NCBI GenBank assembly: GCA_051004015.1 | Contig: JBPCKT010000079.1 | Coordinates: forward strand, 1-15,642 | Reading direction: 5' to 3' | From: SXOA01 sp051004015 | GTDB taxonomy: Bacteria; Planctomycetota; Planctomycetia; Pirellulales; Pirellulaceae | Length of the DNA stretch: 15,642 nt | In this document: piece by piece, positions 1-7,173 of the stretch | How positions within the stretch are numbered: the stretch's first letter is position 1 | Layout of the letters: each line of letters opens with the position of its first letter | Notes under the pieces: model-generated | What the model was told of the DNA's origin: nothing | The model's input: the letters and a program-made list of their open reading frames with translations, nothing else | The model's database searches: none | Translations under genes and position numbers: made by a program

Positions 1-147
1 GGCGAGCGACTCGCAGAGACCCAGTTGATGATCGGCTTCCCGCAGCAGCAGCGTCCCGCCATCCGACGTGAGCCGTTCGTCCGTGGCCGCGACCTTGATG
101 GCCCGTTGAAAAGTCGGCTCCAGTAGACAAGAATGTCTTTCACCCAT
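1..147 (-). CDS. IS1380-family transposase, N-terminal fragment cut by the window edge
   Basis: The minus strand reads openly from an ATG at 147 to the window edge (49 codons). The translation contains LTSDGGTLLLREADHQLGL, which matches the conserved N-terminal stretch of IS1380-family DDE transposases (LTSDxGxLLLREAD). The start is supported by AAGGAGGAG a few bases upstream. The catalytic core lies outside the window, so whether the gene is intact cannot be judged. Its 5' leader contains an 11-base segment complementary to the start region (separate entry). The family call rests on one motif of about 20 residues. Confidence 0.72.
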   Translation of the reverse strand, partial: MGERHSCLLEPTFQRAIKVAATDERLTSDGGTLLLREADHQLGLCESLA

Positions 148-216
148 CGCGTGCTCCTCCTTGTGTGTGAAAACAAGCGTCGAACACTCGTTAAACACCG
201 GAGATCACGCGATGGG
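143..216 (-). promoter_or_regulatory. Inverted repeat in the transposase leader that can mask its start codon
   Basis: CCCATCGCGTG at 143-153 and CACGCGATGGG at 206-216 are perfect 11-base inverted copies 52 bases apart. The proximal arm contains the ATG (145-147) of the IS1380-type transposase. In a minus-strand transcript beginning upstream of 216, the arms could pair, bury the start codon and put the AAGGAGGAG site in the loop. Transposons such as IS10 and IS50 limit translation from read-through transcripts in this way. The pairing is seen; the function is inferred. Confidence 0.45.
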
Positions 217-278
217 CTTACTTATCTCTCTCGGGAGCGGTGAATAGGACGGGGTAAAAGGTGTTTTGGTGGGCGGGT

Positions 279-1506
279 GGTTGGTTTCCTGTTGTTCTTA
301 AAATGTAACGTATCGCTTGCCCGTTTCCCATTCCTCGCTGATTTCGATCAGGACGGCAGTCGCCAATCGTAGCAGCGAGGCGTCGTTGGGAAAGAGCGTG
401 GCCACGCGGGTGCGGCGCTTCAGCTCGCGGTTCAGCCGCTCCAGCATGTTTGTCGTTCGCAGCCGCCGCCGGTGAGACGCAGGCAGACGCAGTACGGTGA
501 GTCCCTCCGGCACATTCGCTTCGAGCCAGGCGGCGAGTTTCGGCGCCGTCTTTTCATACTTGCGGACCACACGCTGCAAACGTTCCTCGGCAGCCGGCAG
601 ATCGGGCGCATCGAGCACGCCTTGCACATCGGCGATCACCTCCCGTTTCAGATCGTCCTTGGGGACGTGCTGCAAGGCGTTATGGAGCAGATGAAACTGG
701 CAGCGCTGCCACGGCACGCTCCCCAGGCAGGCTTGCCGCGCTTCCTTCAGGCCGGCATGCGCGTCGCTCACGATCAGCTCCAGGCCGTGCAGTCCCCGCG
801 CGAGCAGGCTCTTTAGGAATTCACGCCAATGCACTTCGGCTTCGGACAGCGACACGCTCACGCCGAGGATGCTGCGGCGACCTGCGGCATCAATGCCAAT
901 CGCCACAAAAACCGCACAATCCCGGACCGAGCCCGCTTCCCGGACCTTCTCGTACCTGGCGTCGAGGATCAGATACTTGACCGCGCCCAGCGGCCGCGTG
1001 CGCCACTTCGTCAGCTCTTCATCGAGCAGCGCCGTGGCGCGGCTAACGTCGCTGGACGAGATCTCGCAGCCGCAAAGCTGCTCGGTGATCTGGCTCACCT
1101 TGCGGGTCGAAACGCCTTGCACGTACATCTCGGCCAGCGCGAGCCGCAAAGCTTTCTCGCTCCGAGTGCCCCGTTCGAGGGCGGAAGGATAAAACTCCGC
1201 GCCGCGGACCTGCGGCACCCGCAGGCTCAGCGGCCCGACACGCGTCTTGAGCTGCTTGGGCTTGAAGCCGTTGGCCTGACCGTGCCGGGCCTCGCCGCGC
1301 TGATAAGGCCCGACGCCGAGGGCCTGCTGCCGCTCGACTTTCATGCACTCGTTGAGCAGCAGCTCCATCGCCTGAGCCATGCCGTCAAAGCCATTCTCGG
1401 CGAGCGACTGGACGGCTTGGCGAATCGCGTTAGGATGCAGTGGGGTGGACATCTTGGTTCTCCTAAAAAAGGGGTTTGATACCAACACCATTTTAGGAAA
1501 CCAACC
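279..1506 (-). mobile_element. IS256-family insertion sequence
   Basis: A mutator-type transposase gene is bracketed by an identical 12-base inverted repeat: GGTTGGTTTCCT at 279-290 and AGGAAACCAACC at 1495-1506. Outside this core the ends are only loosely similar (GGGCGG-rich on both sides), so the true termini may lie a few bases further out. No 8-9 base target duplication is visible at these borders. The element sits about 130 bases upstream of the start of the IS1380-type transposase and about 110 bases beyond the 3' end of the phosphoesterase gene. Stretches 148-278 and 1507-1613 contain no gene that I can see. Confidence 0.7.
298..1452 (-). CDS. IS256/mutator-family transposase
   Basis: This 384-residue DDE transposase is the usual length for IS256-family enzymes, which cut and move their element by a copy-out/paste-in type mechanism. 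Candidate catalytic residues are D164 in YLILDARYEKVR, D230 in LELIVSDAHAGLKEA and a glutamate near 348 in RTTNMLERLNRELKRRTRV. The spacing of the two aspartates, 66 residues, equals that of IS256. The WQRCQFHLLHN segment around residue 250 is also typical. The start at 1452 is preferred because AGGAGA stands just upstream; the open frame continues to 1557, but that extension has no family resemblance. No frameshift or internal stop is seen, so the gene looks intact and possibly active. Confidence 0.93.
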   Translation of the reverse strand: MSTPLHPNAIRQAVQSLAENGFDGMAQAMELLLNECMKVERQQALGVGPYQRGEARHGQANGFKPKQLKTRVGPLSLRVPQVRGAEFYPSALERGTRSEKALRLALAEMYVQGVSTRKVSQITEQLCGCEISSSDVSRATALLDEELTKWRTRPLGAVKYLILDARYEKVREAGSVRDCAVFVAIGIDAAGRRSILGVSVSLSEAEVHWREFLKSLLARGLHGLELIVSDAHAGLKEARQACLGSVPWQRCQFHLLHNALQHVPKDDLKREVIADVQGVLDAPDLPAAEERLQRVVRKYEKTAPKLAAWLEANVPEGLTVLRLPASHRRRLRTTNMLERLNRELKRRTRVATLFPNDASLLRLATAVLIEISEEWETGKRYVTF

Positions 1507-1613
1507 TGCTCCGCCCCTATTCAAATCACACCGGCTGCTGCAATGTGCAGCTAGCATTTACAGACGAACTGGGACAGTATCCACAACTTTCCTCATTCGC
1601 CAGTCGAGTTTCA

Positions 1614-4097
1614 TCATTCATCCTCCTCTTCCATCTCCGGCACACCGAATACAAACCCTGCCCGCACCGGCGCGGGCATTGGGGAATTCGCGCCACGGAC
1701 GCTCCGCCAGACCACCTCATTGAGCAGCAGGTCGTCAGCGGCGTCTTCCTTGCTGAAATCGAACGTCAGCGAAAGATTCGCGCCGTAGGCGGTTCGTGCG
1801 TTCTTCGCCCCGAGGTCCACGTTGGATGGCAAATGCTGATACGGCGTCAAATCCCCCTTCGCCTGGAACGAGTTGTACATCGGCAGGGCGGAAGCATCGA
1901 ACTGGGTCATCGGCTCGAGGCCGAGAATCAACTCCATCGAGCGGAGCATACTGGATGTGGAATACATGCTGGAATCGACGGCTCCGCGGCGGGTGTAGGG
2001 GCTGATGACCAGGGCCACCGTCCGGTGCGCATCTACATGGTCGCTGCCGTTCTGGGCGTCGTCTTCCACCACGAAGACGGCGGTGTCCTTCCAGAATTTG
2101 CTCTTGCTCAGGGCCTCGATGATCCGGCCGAGGGCCAGGTCGTTGTCCGCTACCATTGCCGTTGGCGTCGGCTTATCCGGCGAAGTGCCGTAGGTATGGT
2201 CGTTCGGCAGCCGCAAGACGATGAACTGGGGCATCTCTCCTTCCTTCTCGAACCGCGCGAGCTCCTCGAGGAACCGGTCGGCCCGTTTCTGGTCGGGATA
2301 GTCCAGGTCATAGCCGTGGAAATTCTCGTCAAAGTGCCCTTCCAGTGATTTCACCTTGGCCTTGGCGGGCTCCCCCGGCTTCTCCGCATTGGCGATGAAC
2401 TCGCCATAGCTGCGGTAGCTCACCTTGGCCTTCGCGCAGCGGTCCCAGATATAGCCACCGGCGGAAGCGGCAATCGTGAAGTTCCCCTCCGACGGATACT
2501 TCAGCTTCCCTCCGCGGCTGCCACGGTACATCAGAGGCCAGGTCTTCTCGACGAAGTCGGTGGCATAGGCGGCCATACTCCACTCGTGTCCATCAGCGCT
2601 GACTTCGCTCTCGACGTAAAAGTTATCGAGCAGCACAAATTGTTTCGCCAAAGCGTGGTGATTCGGCGTCACCTTCTCGGGAAAAATGCAGAGGCTCTTG
2701 TCGCCGTTCCCCTCGGGGACGTCGCCAAACACCTGATCGTACGTCCGGTTCTCCTTGATGATGTAGATGCAGTGCTTGATCGGGCTCTTGTCGCCCACCT
2801 TGGCAGGAATCGGATTGTCCGCCTCGCGCGGCTTGCTGACGGGGGCCTGATCCGCCCGGAGGGGGCTGCAGGCAAAGGCGTCCTTGGTGAAGCGGGCCAT
2901 CTGCGCCGGCGTCGGGGGCTCAAGCTGGCTGATGGTGCCGCGGAACAGGCCGCCGATGTATTCATCGACGGCTCGCGGCACAGGCGCTGCGGGGTTGGGG
3001 CCGCGGGTGTTGGCCTTGCTCATCAGCCCTTTGCCGTTGGCGATCAGGATTTTGCCGTCCAGCGGGCTGAAACGGACTGACGTCGGATACCAGCCGGCGG
3101 GAATGAAACCGAGCGAGCGACTGTGGCCGCGCTCCGAGACATCGATGACCGCCACGTTGTTGTTGTCGGCGTTGGCCACCAGCAGAACCTTTTCATCCGG
3201 CGACAGAGCAATGCTGTTGGGCGTGCTGCCGACTGGGGCCTGCGGATAGAGGCTGCTGGTGATGACCTCCAGCGTCTTGCCGGTCGCGGTTTCGATGACG
3301 CAGACCGAGTTACTGTTGGCACAGGCGACAAACAGCAAATCCTGTTTCTTGTTCAAGAGCAGCTCCGTGGGATGGGCCTTCGTATCCCAGATGGCTTCGA
3401 CTTTCTTGGTCTCCAGGTTGATCACCGCCACGCTGGCGCGGCCCCACAGGCTCACATAGAGCCGTTTGCCGTCGGCGGACGGAAGCGTGGTGTAAGGATA
3501 GTCCGCAGCGCTGAGCTTGATGTGGCTGATTTTCGCCGGCTCCTTAAGCGGGACCAGGGCGACGGTATCTCCCCACGGATTGGCCACATAAAGCTGCTGA
3601 CCATCCTTGCTCAACGACAGTCCGGCTGGGACGAACTTCTCCGCCGGGTCGGCAATGCGGATTTTTCGGTGCTCGCTCAAAAACCCCTTGGCGAACGCGA
3701 ACTGATGCACGACCTCGTCCTCCGCCCCGCTGGCAAAGAGCTGCGAGCCCTCCGGGTTAAAGGCGAGCCCGACGAAAGTCTCGGGAACATTCACCCGCGA
3801 CACGATCTTGAACTCCTTGAGCTCGATGATGACCACCTCGTGGTCCCCATAGCCAGCATGAAGCACCGCCGCGAAGGGCTCGGTGGGATGCAGGGCAATA
3901 CTGACGGGAAAATCCCCGACCTTGAGTTGCTTCCCCGCCGGACGGAGCGACCACTGATTGGGAAGGAGAATCTTCCCCCCCGCCTGCATCCCAGGAAGCA
4001 CAACAGGCGCACGCTTCTCCGCCTCCTTCGGTTCCTCGGCAAGCGCAAAACCGCCAGCGGTCAGGAGGGCGACTAATGTCAGAAAAAAAATTCGCAT
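1614..4097 (-). CDS. Exported YncE-like beta-propeller / phosphoesterase fusion protein
   Basis: An 827-residue protein starts with a Sec signal peptide (residues 1-20, ending GGFALA). Residues about 55-390 form a YncE-like propeller with repeated blade motifs such as VSIALHPTEPFAAVLH, KRLYVSLWGRASVAVINLET and NSIALSPDEKVLLVANADNNNVAVID (given in parts). Residues about 440-780 are a phosphoesterase of the PF04185/alkaline phosphatase superfamily: KENRTYDQVFGD (448-459, E449/N450 expected metal ligands) and VVEDDAQNGSDHVDAH (676-691, D679/D680 expected metal ligands). The C-terminus is acidic (EMEEEDE). Planctomycetes commonly carry this fusion; the substrate is unknown. The ATG at 4097 is chosen over a TTG at 4109 because it begins the signal peptide directly and has TGAGG upstream. 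It is transcribed alone, away from the gene at 4733. Confidence 0.9.
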   Translation of the reverse strand: MRIFFLTLVALLTAGGFALAEEPKEAEKRAPVVLPGMQAGGKILLPNQWSLRPAGKQLKVGDFPVSIALHPTEPFAAVLHAGYGDHEVVIIELKEFKIVSRVNVPETFVGLAFNPEGSQLFASGAEDEVVHQFAFAKGFLSEHRKIRIADPAEKFVPAGLSLSKDGQQLYVANPWGDTVALVPLKEPAKISHIKLSAADYPYTTLPSADGKRLYVSLWGRASVAVINLETKKVEAIWDTKAHPTELLLNKKQDLLFVACANSNSVCVIETATGKTLEVITSSLYPQAPVGSTPNSIALSPDEKVLLVANADNNNVAVIDVSERGHSRSLGFIPAGWYPTSVRFSPLDGKILIANGKGLMSKANTRGPNPAAPVPRAVDEYIGGLFRGTISQLEPPTPAQMARFTKDAFACSPLRADQAPVSKPREADNPIPAKVGDKSPIKHCIYIIKENRTYDQVFGDVPEGNGDKSLCIFPEKVTPNHHALAKQFVLLDNFYVESEVSADGHEWSMAAYATDFVEKTWPLMYRGSRGGKLKYPSEGNFTIAASAGGYIWDRCAKAKVSYRSYGEFIANAEKPGEPAKAKVKSLEGHFDENFHGYDLDYPDQKRADRFLEELARFEKEGEMPQFIVLRLPNDHTYGTSPDKPTPTAMVADNDLALGRIIEALSKSKFWKDTAVFVVEDDAQNGSDHVDAHRTVALVISPYTRRGAVDSSMYSTSSMLRSMELILGLEPMTQFDASALPMYNSFQAKGDLTPYQHLPSNVDLGAKNARTAYGANLSLTFDFSKEDAADDLLLNEVVWRSVRGANSPMPAPVRAGFVFGVPEMEEEDE

Positions 4098-4732
4098 GTC
4101 ATGCCTCAAAATCTAGTTGGACACCTGGTCGACGCCACATTCTCACGAATGGCCGGACTCTCCAACAGTCCCCTGCTCCGCACTTTCGCCATTCGGCACT
4201 CGAATTTCGCCATTCCTTCATCTCCCCCATTCTAGCGGTTTTTATTCATGATTCATGAGTGTATTTTCAATAGAACTTACGTCAATATGAAAAACAGCAA
4301 GTCGTCAGCCGGCCATGACTTGCGGTTTTGATTCACGCCGTAAGTCCATGAATCAAGCCTCCAAATCGTCGCTTCTTAATTCACGTTTTTCACCACTGGA
4401 CTTATCACTTTCCTCGCTCCGTTGCAATGACCTAACTGGTGGCCGACGTACGCTCGATCAAGGCGCACCGCTCCCAGGTAATACTATACAATAGTTCCAT
4501 ATCCGTCAAGGCCCGCAACCCCGGAGAGAATTGCTCGCAGCGCTGGGGAGATTATGTTTGACAGCGGATCCGCCAAGAAATAGGGTTTCGGTCGCGCGAG
4601 GAAATGTGGGCTCGGCGAAAGGAATCCTGGGGCTGCCGTTTACCCAGCGGTTTGGTTCCTGGAGAGGAGAGTCCCGCTCGTCCACCCTTGGCAACCTTTA
4701 CTTGAGAGCATATCCATGTTACTTGGTTAGAT
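4098..4732. other. Long gene-free region between divergent genes
   Basis: About 635 bases separate the starts of two divergent genes, and I find no convincing coding frame, tRNA or rRNA. An 11-base direct repeat, TTTCGCCATTC, occurs at 4184-4194 and 4205-4215. Around 4299-4356 there are overlapping complementary segments: AAGTC/GACTT (4299-4303 with 4317-4321), ACTTGCGG/CCGTAAGT (4318-4325 with 4338-4345, one G-T pair) and a perfect 8-base pair TTGATTCA/TGAATCAA (4328-4335 with 4349-4356). A TTGACA at 4558-4563, 17 bases from TAGGGT at 4581-4586, is a weak promoter candidate for the gene at 4733. Confidence 0.5.
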
Positions 4733-5305
4733 ATGCCCGCCGCCGATCCTCCCGCCTCCTCCGCCGACTCGCCCACGCCCCATCTCCCCGATTTGGTCGG
4801 CCTGTTCTATGAGCGGCCGCAGGATTTAGGCGCGTTCGAGCAGATGGATTTGGCGGCTGATGTTCCGCAACCATACCGGCACTTGCTGGCGCACGACAAG
4901 CACATGACCGTCACCGTGGAGGAATTTCACGGCAGCAGGGTGGACGTGCAGGTGCTGGCGACCAGGCGGAACAATGGCTTTTACAGCCGCAAGATTCTGC
5001 TGACGCGGCAGAGCGATGGACGGGTGGTGCAGTTTGGCATTCCGCGTCTGAACATGGCGTATCTGGACGAAGATGTCCGCCGCGAGATTGAAGGCGAGAC
5101 CAAGCCGCTGGGCCGGGTGCTCATCGACCACAACGTGCTGCGGGAGGTGCAGCTTGTGGCCCTTTGGAAGGTGCAACCCGGGCCGGACCTCTGCCGGATG
5201 TTTGGCCTGGACGCTCCACAGACCGTCTACGGCCGCACCGCCCTGATCTATTGCAACGGCGAACCGGCCATCGAGTTGCTGGAAATTGTCGCCCCGCAGC
5301 GGTAG
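4733..5305 (+). CDS. Chorismate pyruvate-lyase-like (UbiC/DUF98 fold) protein
   Basis: A 190-residue protein without signal peptide or membrane segment, so probably cytoplasmic. The order of motifs follows chorismate lyase: HMTVTVEEF (M58, cf. the SMT segment of UbiC), YSRKILLTR (R86, cf. the conserved Arg of REV), TKPLGRVL (124-131, cf. PLG) and PAIELLEIVAP (178-188, E184 at the place of the catalytic Glu of UbiC). These enzymes convert chorismate to 4-hydroxybenzoate and pyruvate; related folds also serve as small-molecule sensors (UTRA). Overall identity to UbiC appears low, and no quinone-pathway gene is next to it, so activity is inferred. The ATG at 4733 has no clear Shine-Dalgarno site and no better upstream in-frame ATG. 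A terminator follows at once, so it is probably a single-gene unit. Confidence 0.68.
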   Translation: MPAADPPASSADSPTPHLPDLVGLFYERPQDLGAFEQMDLAADVPQPYRHLLAHDKHMTVTVEEFHGSRVDVQVLATRRNNGFYSRKILLTRQSDGRVVQFGIPRLNMAYLDEDVRREIEGETKPLGRVLIDHNVLREVQLVALWKVQPGPDLCRMFGLDAPQTVYGRTALIYCNGEPAIELLEIVAPQR

Positions 5306-5330
5306 GTTCCCGCGAAACCTGCAATTTTTT
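5302..5330 (+). terminator. Probable Rho-independent terminator
   Basis: A 7-pair stem (GTAGGTT at 5302-5308 with AACCTGC at 5316-5322, one G-T pair) with a 7-base loop is followed by AATTTTTT at 5323-5330. The stem overlaps the TAG stop codon (5303-5305) of the chorismate-lyase-like gene. It should separate that gene from the DUF1549 gene downstream. Confidence 0.5.
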
Positions 5331-5409
5331 GCGGTGTTTAAGCATCTACTGACGATCCACCAATTTCTGCCGACAGGTTCATGGTTTCAGGCGAGTTGGG
5401 GTTCTAAAG

Positions 5410-5425
5410 AATAGCGTAAGCTATT
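5410..5425. repeat. Perfect palindrome upstream of the DUF1549/DUF1553 gene
   Basis: AATAGC and GCTATT flank a GTAA tetraloop, giving a 16-base hairpin 44 bases ahead of the ATG at 5469. It is not followed by a T-run, so it is not a classical terminator. It occurs once in this window; it could be an operator, an RNA leader hairpin or one copy of a dispersed repeat. Confidence 0.5.
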
Positions 5426-5468
5426 GGTGGCTCATTAGTTGACGCTGCTTTCTCGCTGTGAGGTGGTT

Positions 5469-7109
5469 ATGTTCCGCCGACTTCTGCTCCTGCTGATTGT
5501 GCTGACCGGGATGCTTGGACACAGGGTGGCCGCTGCTGCCGGAGACCTTTCCAATCCCCTGGAAGTCGCTGCCAAGGTCGATGCCTCGCTACTCGCTGAG
5601 CTGCCAAGGAGTGCTGCTCAACCGCTGCGGAAAATTGGCGATGAGGAATTCCTCCGCCGGGCCTATCTCGACATCATCGGCCATATCCCCAGCCCGGAAG
5701 AGGTGACGGCTTTCGTGCTCAATCCCGCCCAGGACAAGCGGGCGAAAACGGTCGAGAAGCTGCTGGCGGATGAACGGTTTGGGGAGAACTGGGGCCGCTA
5801 CTATCGCGACGTCATCATGTATCGCAAGACGGAGGACCGGGCGGAGATCGTTTCGGGACAGCTCGAAGATTATCTCAAGCAGGCCTTCAACACGAACGCC
5901 TCGTGGGCCAAGATCGCCACCGAGATGGTCACCGCCACCGGCGATGGGACAGTGAACGGAGCTTGTGCCCTGATCATCGCCCAGCAAGGGCAGCCCGAGG
6001 AAGTGGTCTCCGAAGTGAGCCGCATCTTTCTGGGAGTGCAGATCCAGTGCGCCCAGTGCCACGATCATCCCACGGACCGCTGGAAGCGAGAGCAGTTCCA
6101 CGAGCTGGCCGCGTTCTTCCCGCGAACGGCGAGCCGGATCATTCTGACCCCCGATCGCCGCGATATCAGCGTCGTTGCGCAAGACATGTTCCTGGGCCGC
6201 GGACGGCCTGGCATGGCAAATCGGCGGTTCGTTGGGACCGCCGAACATTACATGTCCGACCTGAAGAATCCCACGGACAAAGGAAAGCTGATGGAGCCGG
6301 TCTTCTTCGCCACAGGGGACAAGCTGCCGCTAGGAACGAAGGACGCCGACCGCCGGGGAACGCTGGCGAAGTGGATCACCGAGCAGGACAATCCGTACTT
6401 CGCCAAGGCCTTTGTCAATCGCCTCTGGAGCGAGCTCAACGGCGAAGGCTTTTATGAGCCGGTCGACGACATCGGCCCCGACCGCGATTGCACCGCTCCC
6501 AAAACGGTGGAATACCTGGCGAAAGAATTCGCCCAGACCAATTACGACATCAAGTGGCTGTTCCGCACGATTACCGCGACGAGCCTGTACAATGCTCCTT
6601 CCGCGCCCCGCCGCAATCCCGACCAGCCGCCCATGCAAAGCAACGTCGCCCAGCGGCTGCGGGGGGATCAACTTTTCGACAATTTATACAATGCCCTGGG
6701 GCTCATTGAGCCGCAGACACCGGGGCGGGGCATGATGGGCGCCGGAGCGCTGCCGTATCGTTTTAGACCCCGTCGAGCCTTTAATACCTTGTTCGGCTAT
6801 GACCCCAGCGAGCGGCGAGACGAAGTGGCGGGCTCCATCCCGCAGGCACTGCTGTTCATGAACAGCCCCAACATCAATAACGGCATCCGGGCCGCCGGCC
6901 GTACTGCCTTGGCCAAGATGCTGAGCGAAATCAAAGACGACCAGTCCTTGGTCACCGAAATCTACCTCCGCGTCCTGGCCCGCGAGCCGAGCAGCAAGGA
7001 AATGCAAACCTGTCTCGCCTACGTCAAAAAAGTTGACAACCGCAACGAAGCGTTTGAAGACTTGCAGTGGAGCCTGATTAACTCGACGGAATTTTTGCAT
7101 AGGAAGTGA
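5469..7109 (+). CDS. Exported DUF1549/DUF1553 (planctomycete PSD-type) protein with CxxCH motif
   Basis: A 546-residue protein with a Sec signal peptide (1-24, LLLLLIVL core). Residues about 36-215 are DUF1549: DEEFLRRAYLDIIGHIPSPEE (58-78) is the hallmark, and CAQCHDHP (C194, C197, H198) is a CxxCH haem-type motif in its usual place in this family. Residues about 295-545 are DUF1553: RRGTLAKWITEQDNPYFAKA, NRLWSELNGEGFYEPVDDIG and the terminal EDLQWSLINSTEFLHRK. The ATG at 5469 is preferred over a TTG at 5439 because GAGGTGG precedes it and the signal peptide begins there. The DUF1501 gene follows after 64 bases on the same strand, the usual partnership in planctomycetes. The molecular function is not known; haem binding is inferred from the motif. 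Confidence 0.93.
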   Translation: MFRRLLLLLIVLTGMLGHRVAAAAGDLSNPLEVAAKVDASLLAELPRSAAQPLRKIGDEEFLRRAYLDIIGHIPSPEEVTAFVLNPAQDKRAKTVEKLLADERFGENWGRYYRDVIMYRKTEDRAEIVSGQLEDYLKQAFNTNASWAKIATEMVTATGDGTVNGACALIIAQQGQPEEVVSEVSRIFLGVQIQCAQCHDHPTDRWKREQFHELAAFFPRTASRIILTPDRRDISVVAQDMFLGRGRPGMANRRFVGTAEHYMSDLKNPTDKGKLMEPVFFATGDKLPLGTKDADRRGTLAKWITEQDNPYFAKAFVNRLWSELNGEGFYEPVDDIGPDRDCTAPKTVEYLAKEFAQTNYDIKWLFRTITATSLYNAPSAPRRNPDQPPMQSNVAQRLRGDQLFDNLYNALGLIEPQTPGRGMMGAGALPYRFRPRRAFNTLFGYDPSERRDEVAGSIPQALLFMNSPNINNGIRAAGRTALAKMLSEIKDDQSLVTEIYLRVLAREPSSKEMQTCLAYVKKVDNRNEAFEDLQWSLINSTEFLHRK

Positions 7110-7125
7110 GTAATGGTTTTCAGTT

Positions 7126-7165
7126 TTCAGTGTTGAAGACTGAACACTGAACACTGAACACTGAA
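7126..7165. repeat. Hairpin plus 7-base tandem repeat between the DUF1549 and DUF1501 genes
   Basis: TTCAGTGTT (7126-7134) and AACACTGAA (7143-7151) are perfect inverted copies around an 8-base loop. The right arm belongs to a tandem array of the 7-mer TGAACAC, three copies at 7141-7161 plus TGAA. A further TTTTCAG precedes the left arm. The array ends 8 bases before the DUF1501 start codon, where a ribosome binding site would be expected. It fits a dispersed intergenic repeat or an mRNA-processing hairpin; there is no terminator T-run. Confidence 0.6.
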
Positions 7166-7173
7166 AGCCACCC

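Noticed and set aside
241..1523. TGAATAGG at 241-248 and its inverse CCTATTCA at 1516-1523 as outer ends of the IS256 or IS1380 element
   Set aside because: Eight bases of identity over such a search space can arise by chance, and the distances to the 12-base core differ between the two sides.
1537..1551. GCTGCA-ATG-TGCAGC hairpin beyond the 3' end of the phosphoesterase gene
   Set aside because: A 6-pair stem with a 3-base loop and no T-run on either strand; too weak to call a terminator.
3123..4076. A 317-codon plus-strand frame opposite the YncE/phosphoesterase gene
   Set aside because: Antisense shadow of a well supported gene, with no recognisable motif or ribosome binding site.
4098..4109. 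TTG at 4109 as the start of the phosphoesterase
   Set aside because: It would place four extra residues before a normal signal peptide; the ATG at 4097 has a suitably spaced TGAGG.
4558..4586. TTGACA with TAGGGT 17 bases on as the promoter of the gene at 4733
   Set aside because: The -10 box matches poorly and the leader would be about 140 bases; kept only as a mention in the gene-free region.
4506..4694. Short open frames on both strands in the gap before 4733
   Set aside because: No ribosome binding site, no family resemblance, and both strands are open over the same GC-rich stretch.
5439..5468. TTG at 5439 as the start of the DUF1549/DUF1553 protein
   Set aside because: The ten extra residues precede a complete signal peptide, and the ATG at 5469 has GAGGTGG upstream.
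7141..7165. Tandem TGAACAC repeats as a CRISPR-like array
   Set aside because: Units are 7 bases and contiguous, without spacers.
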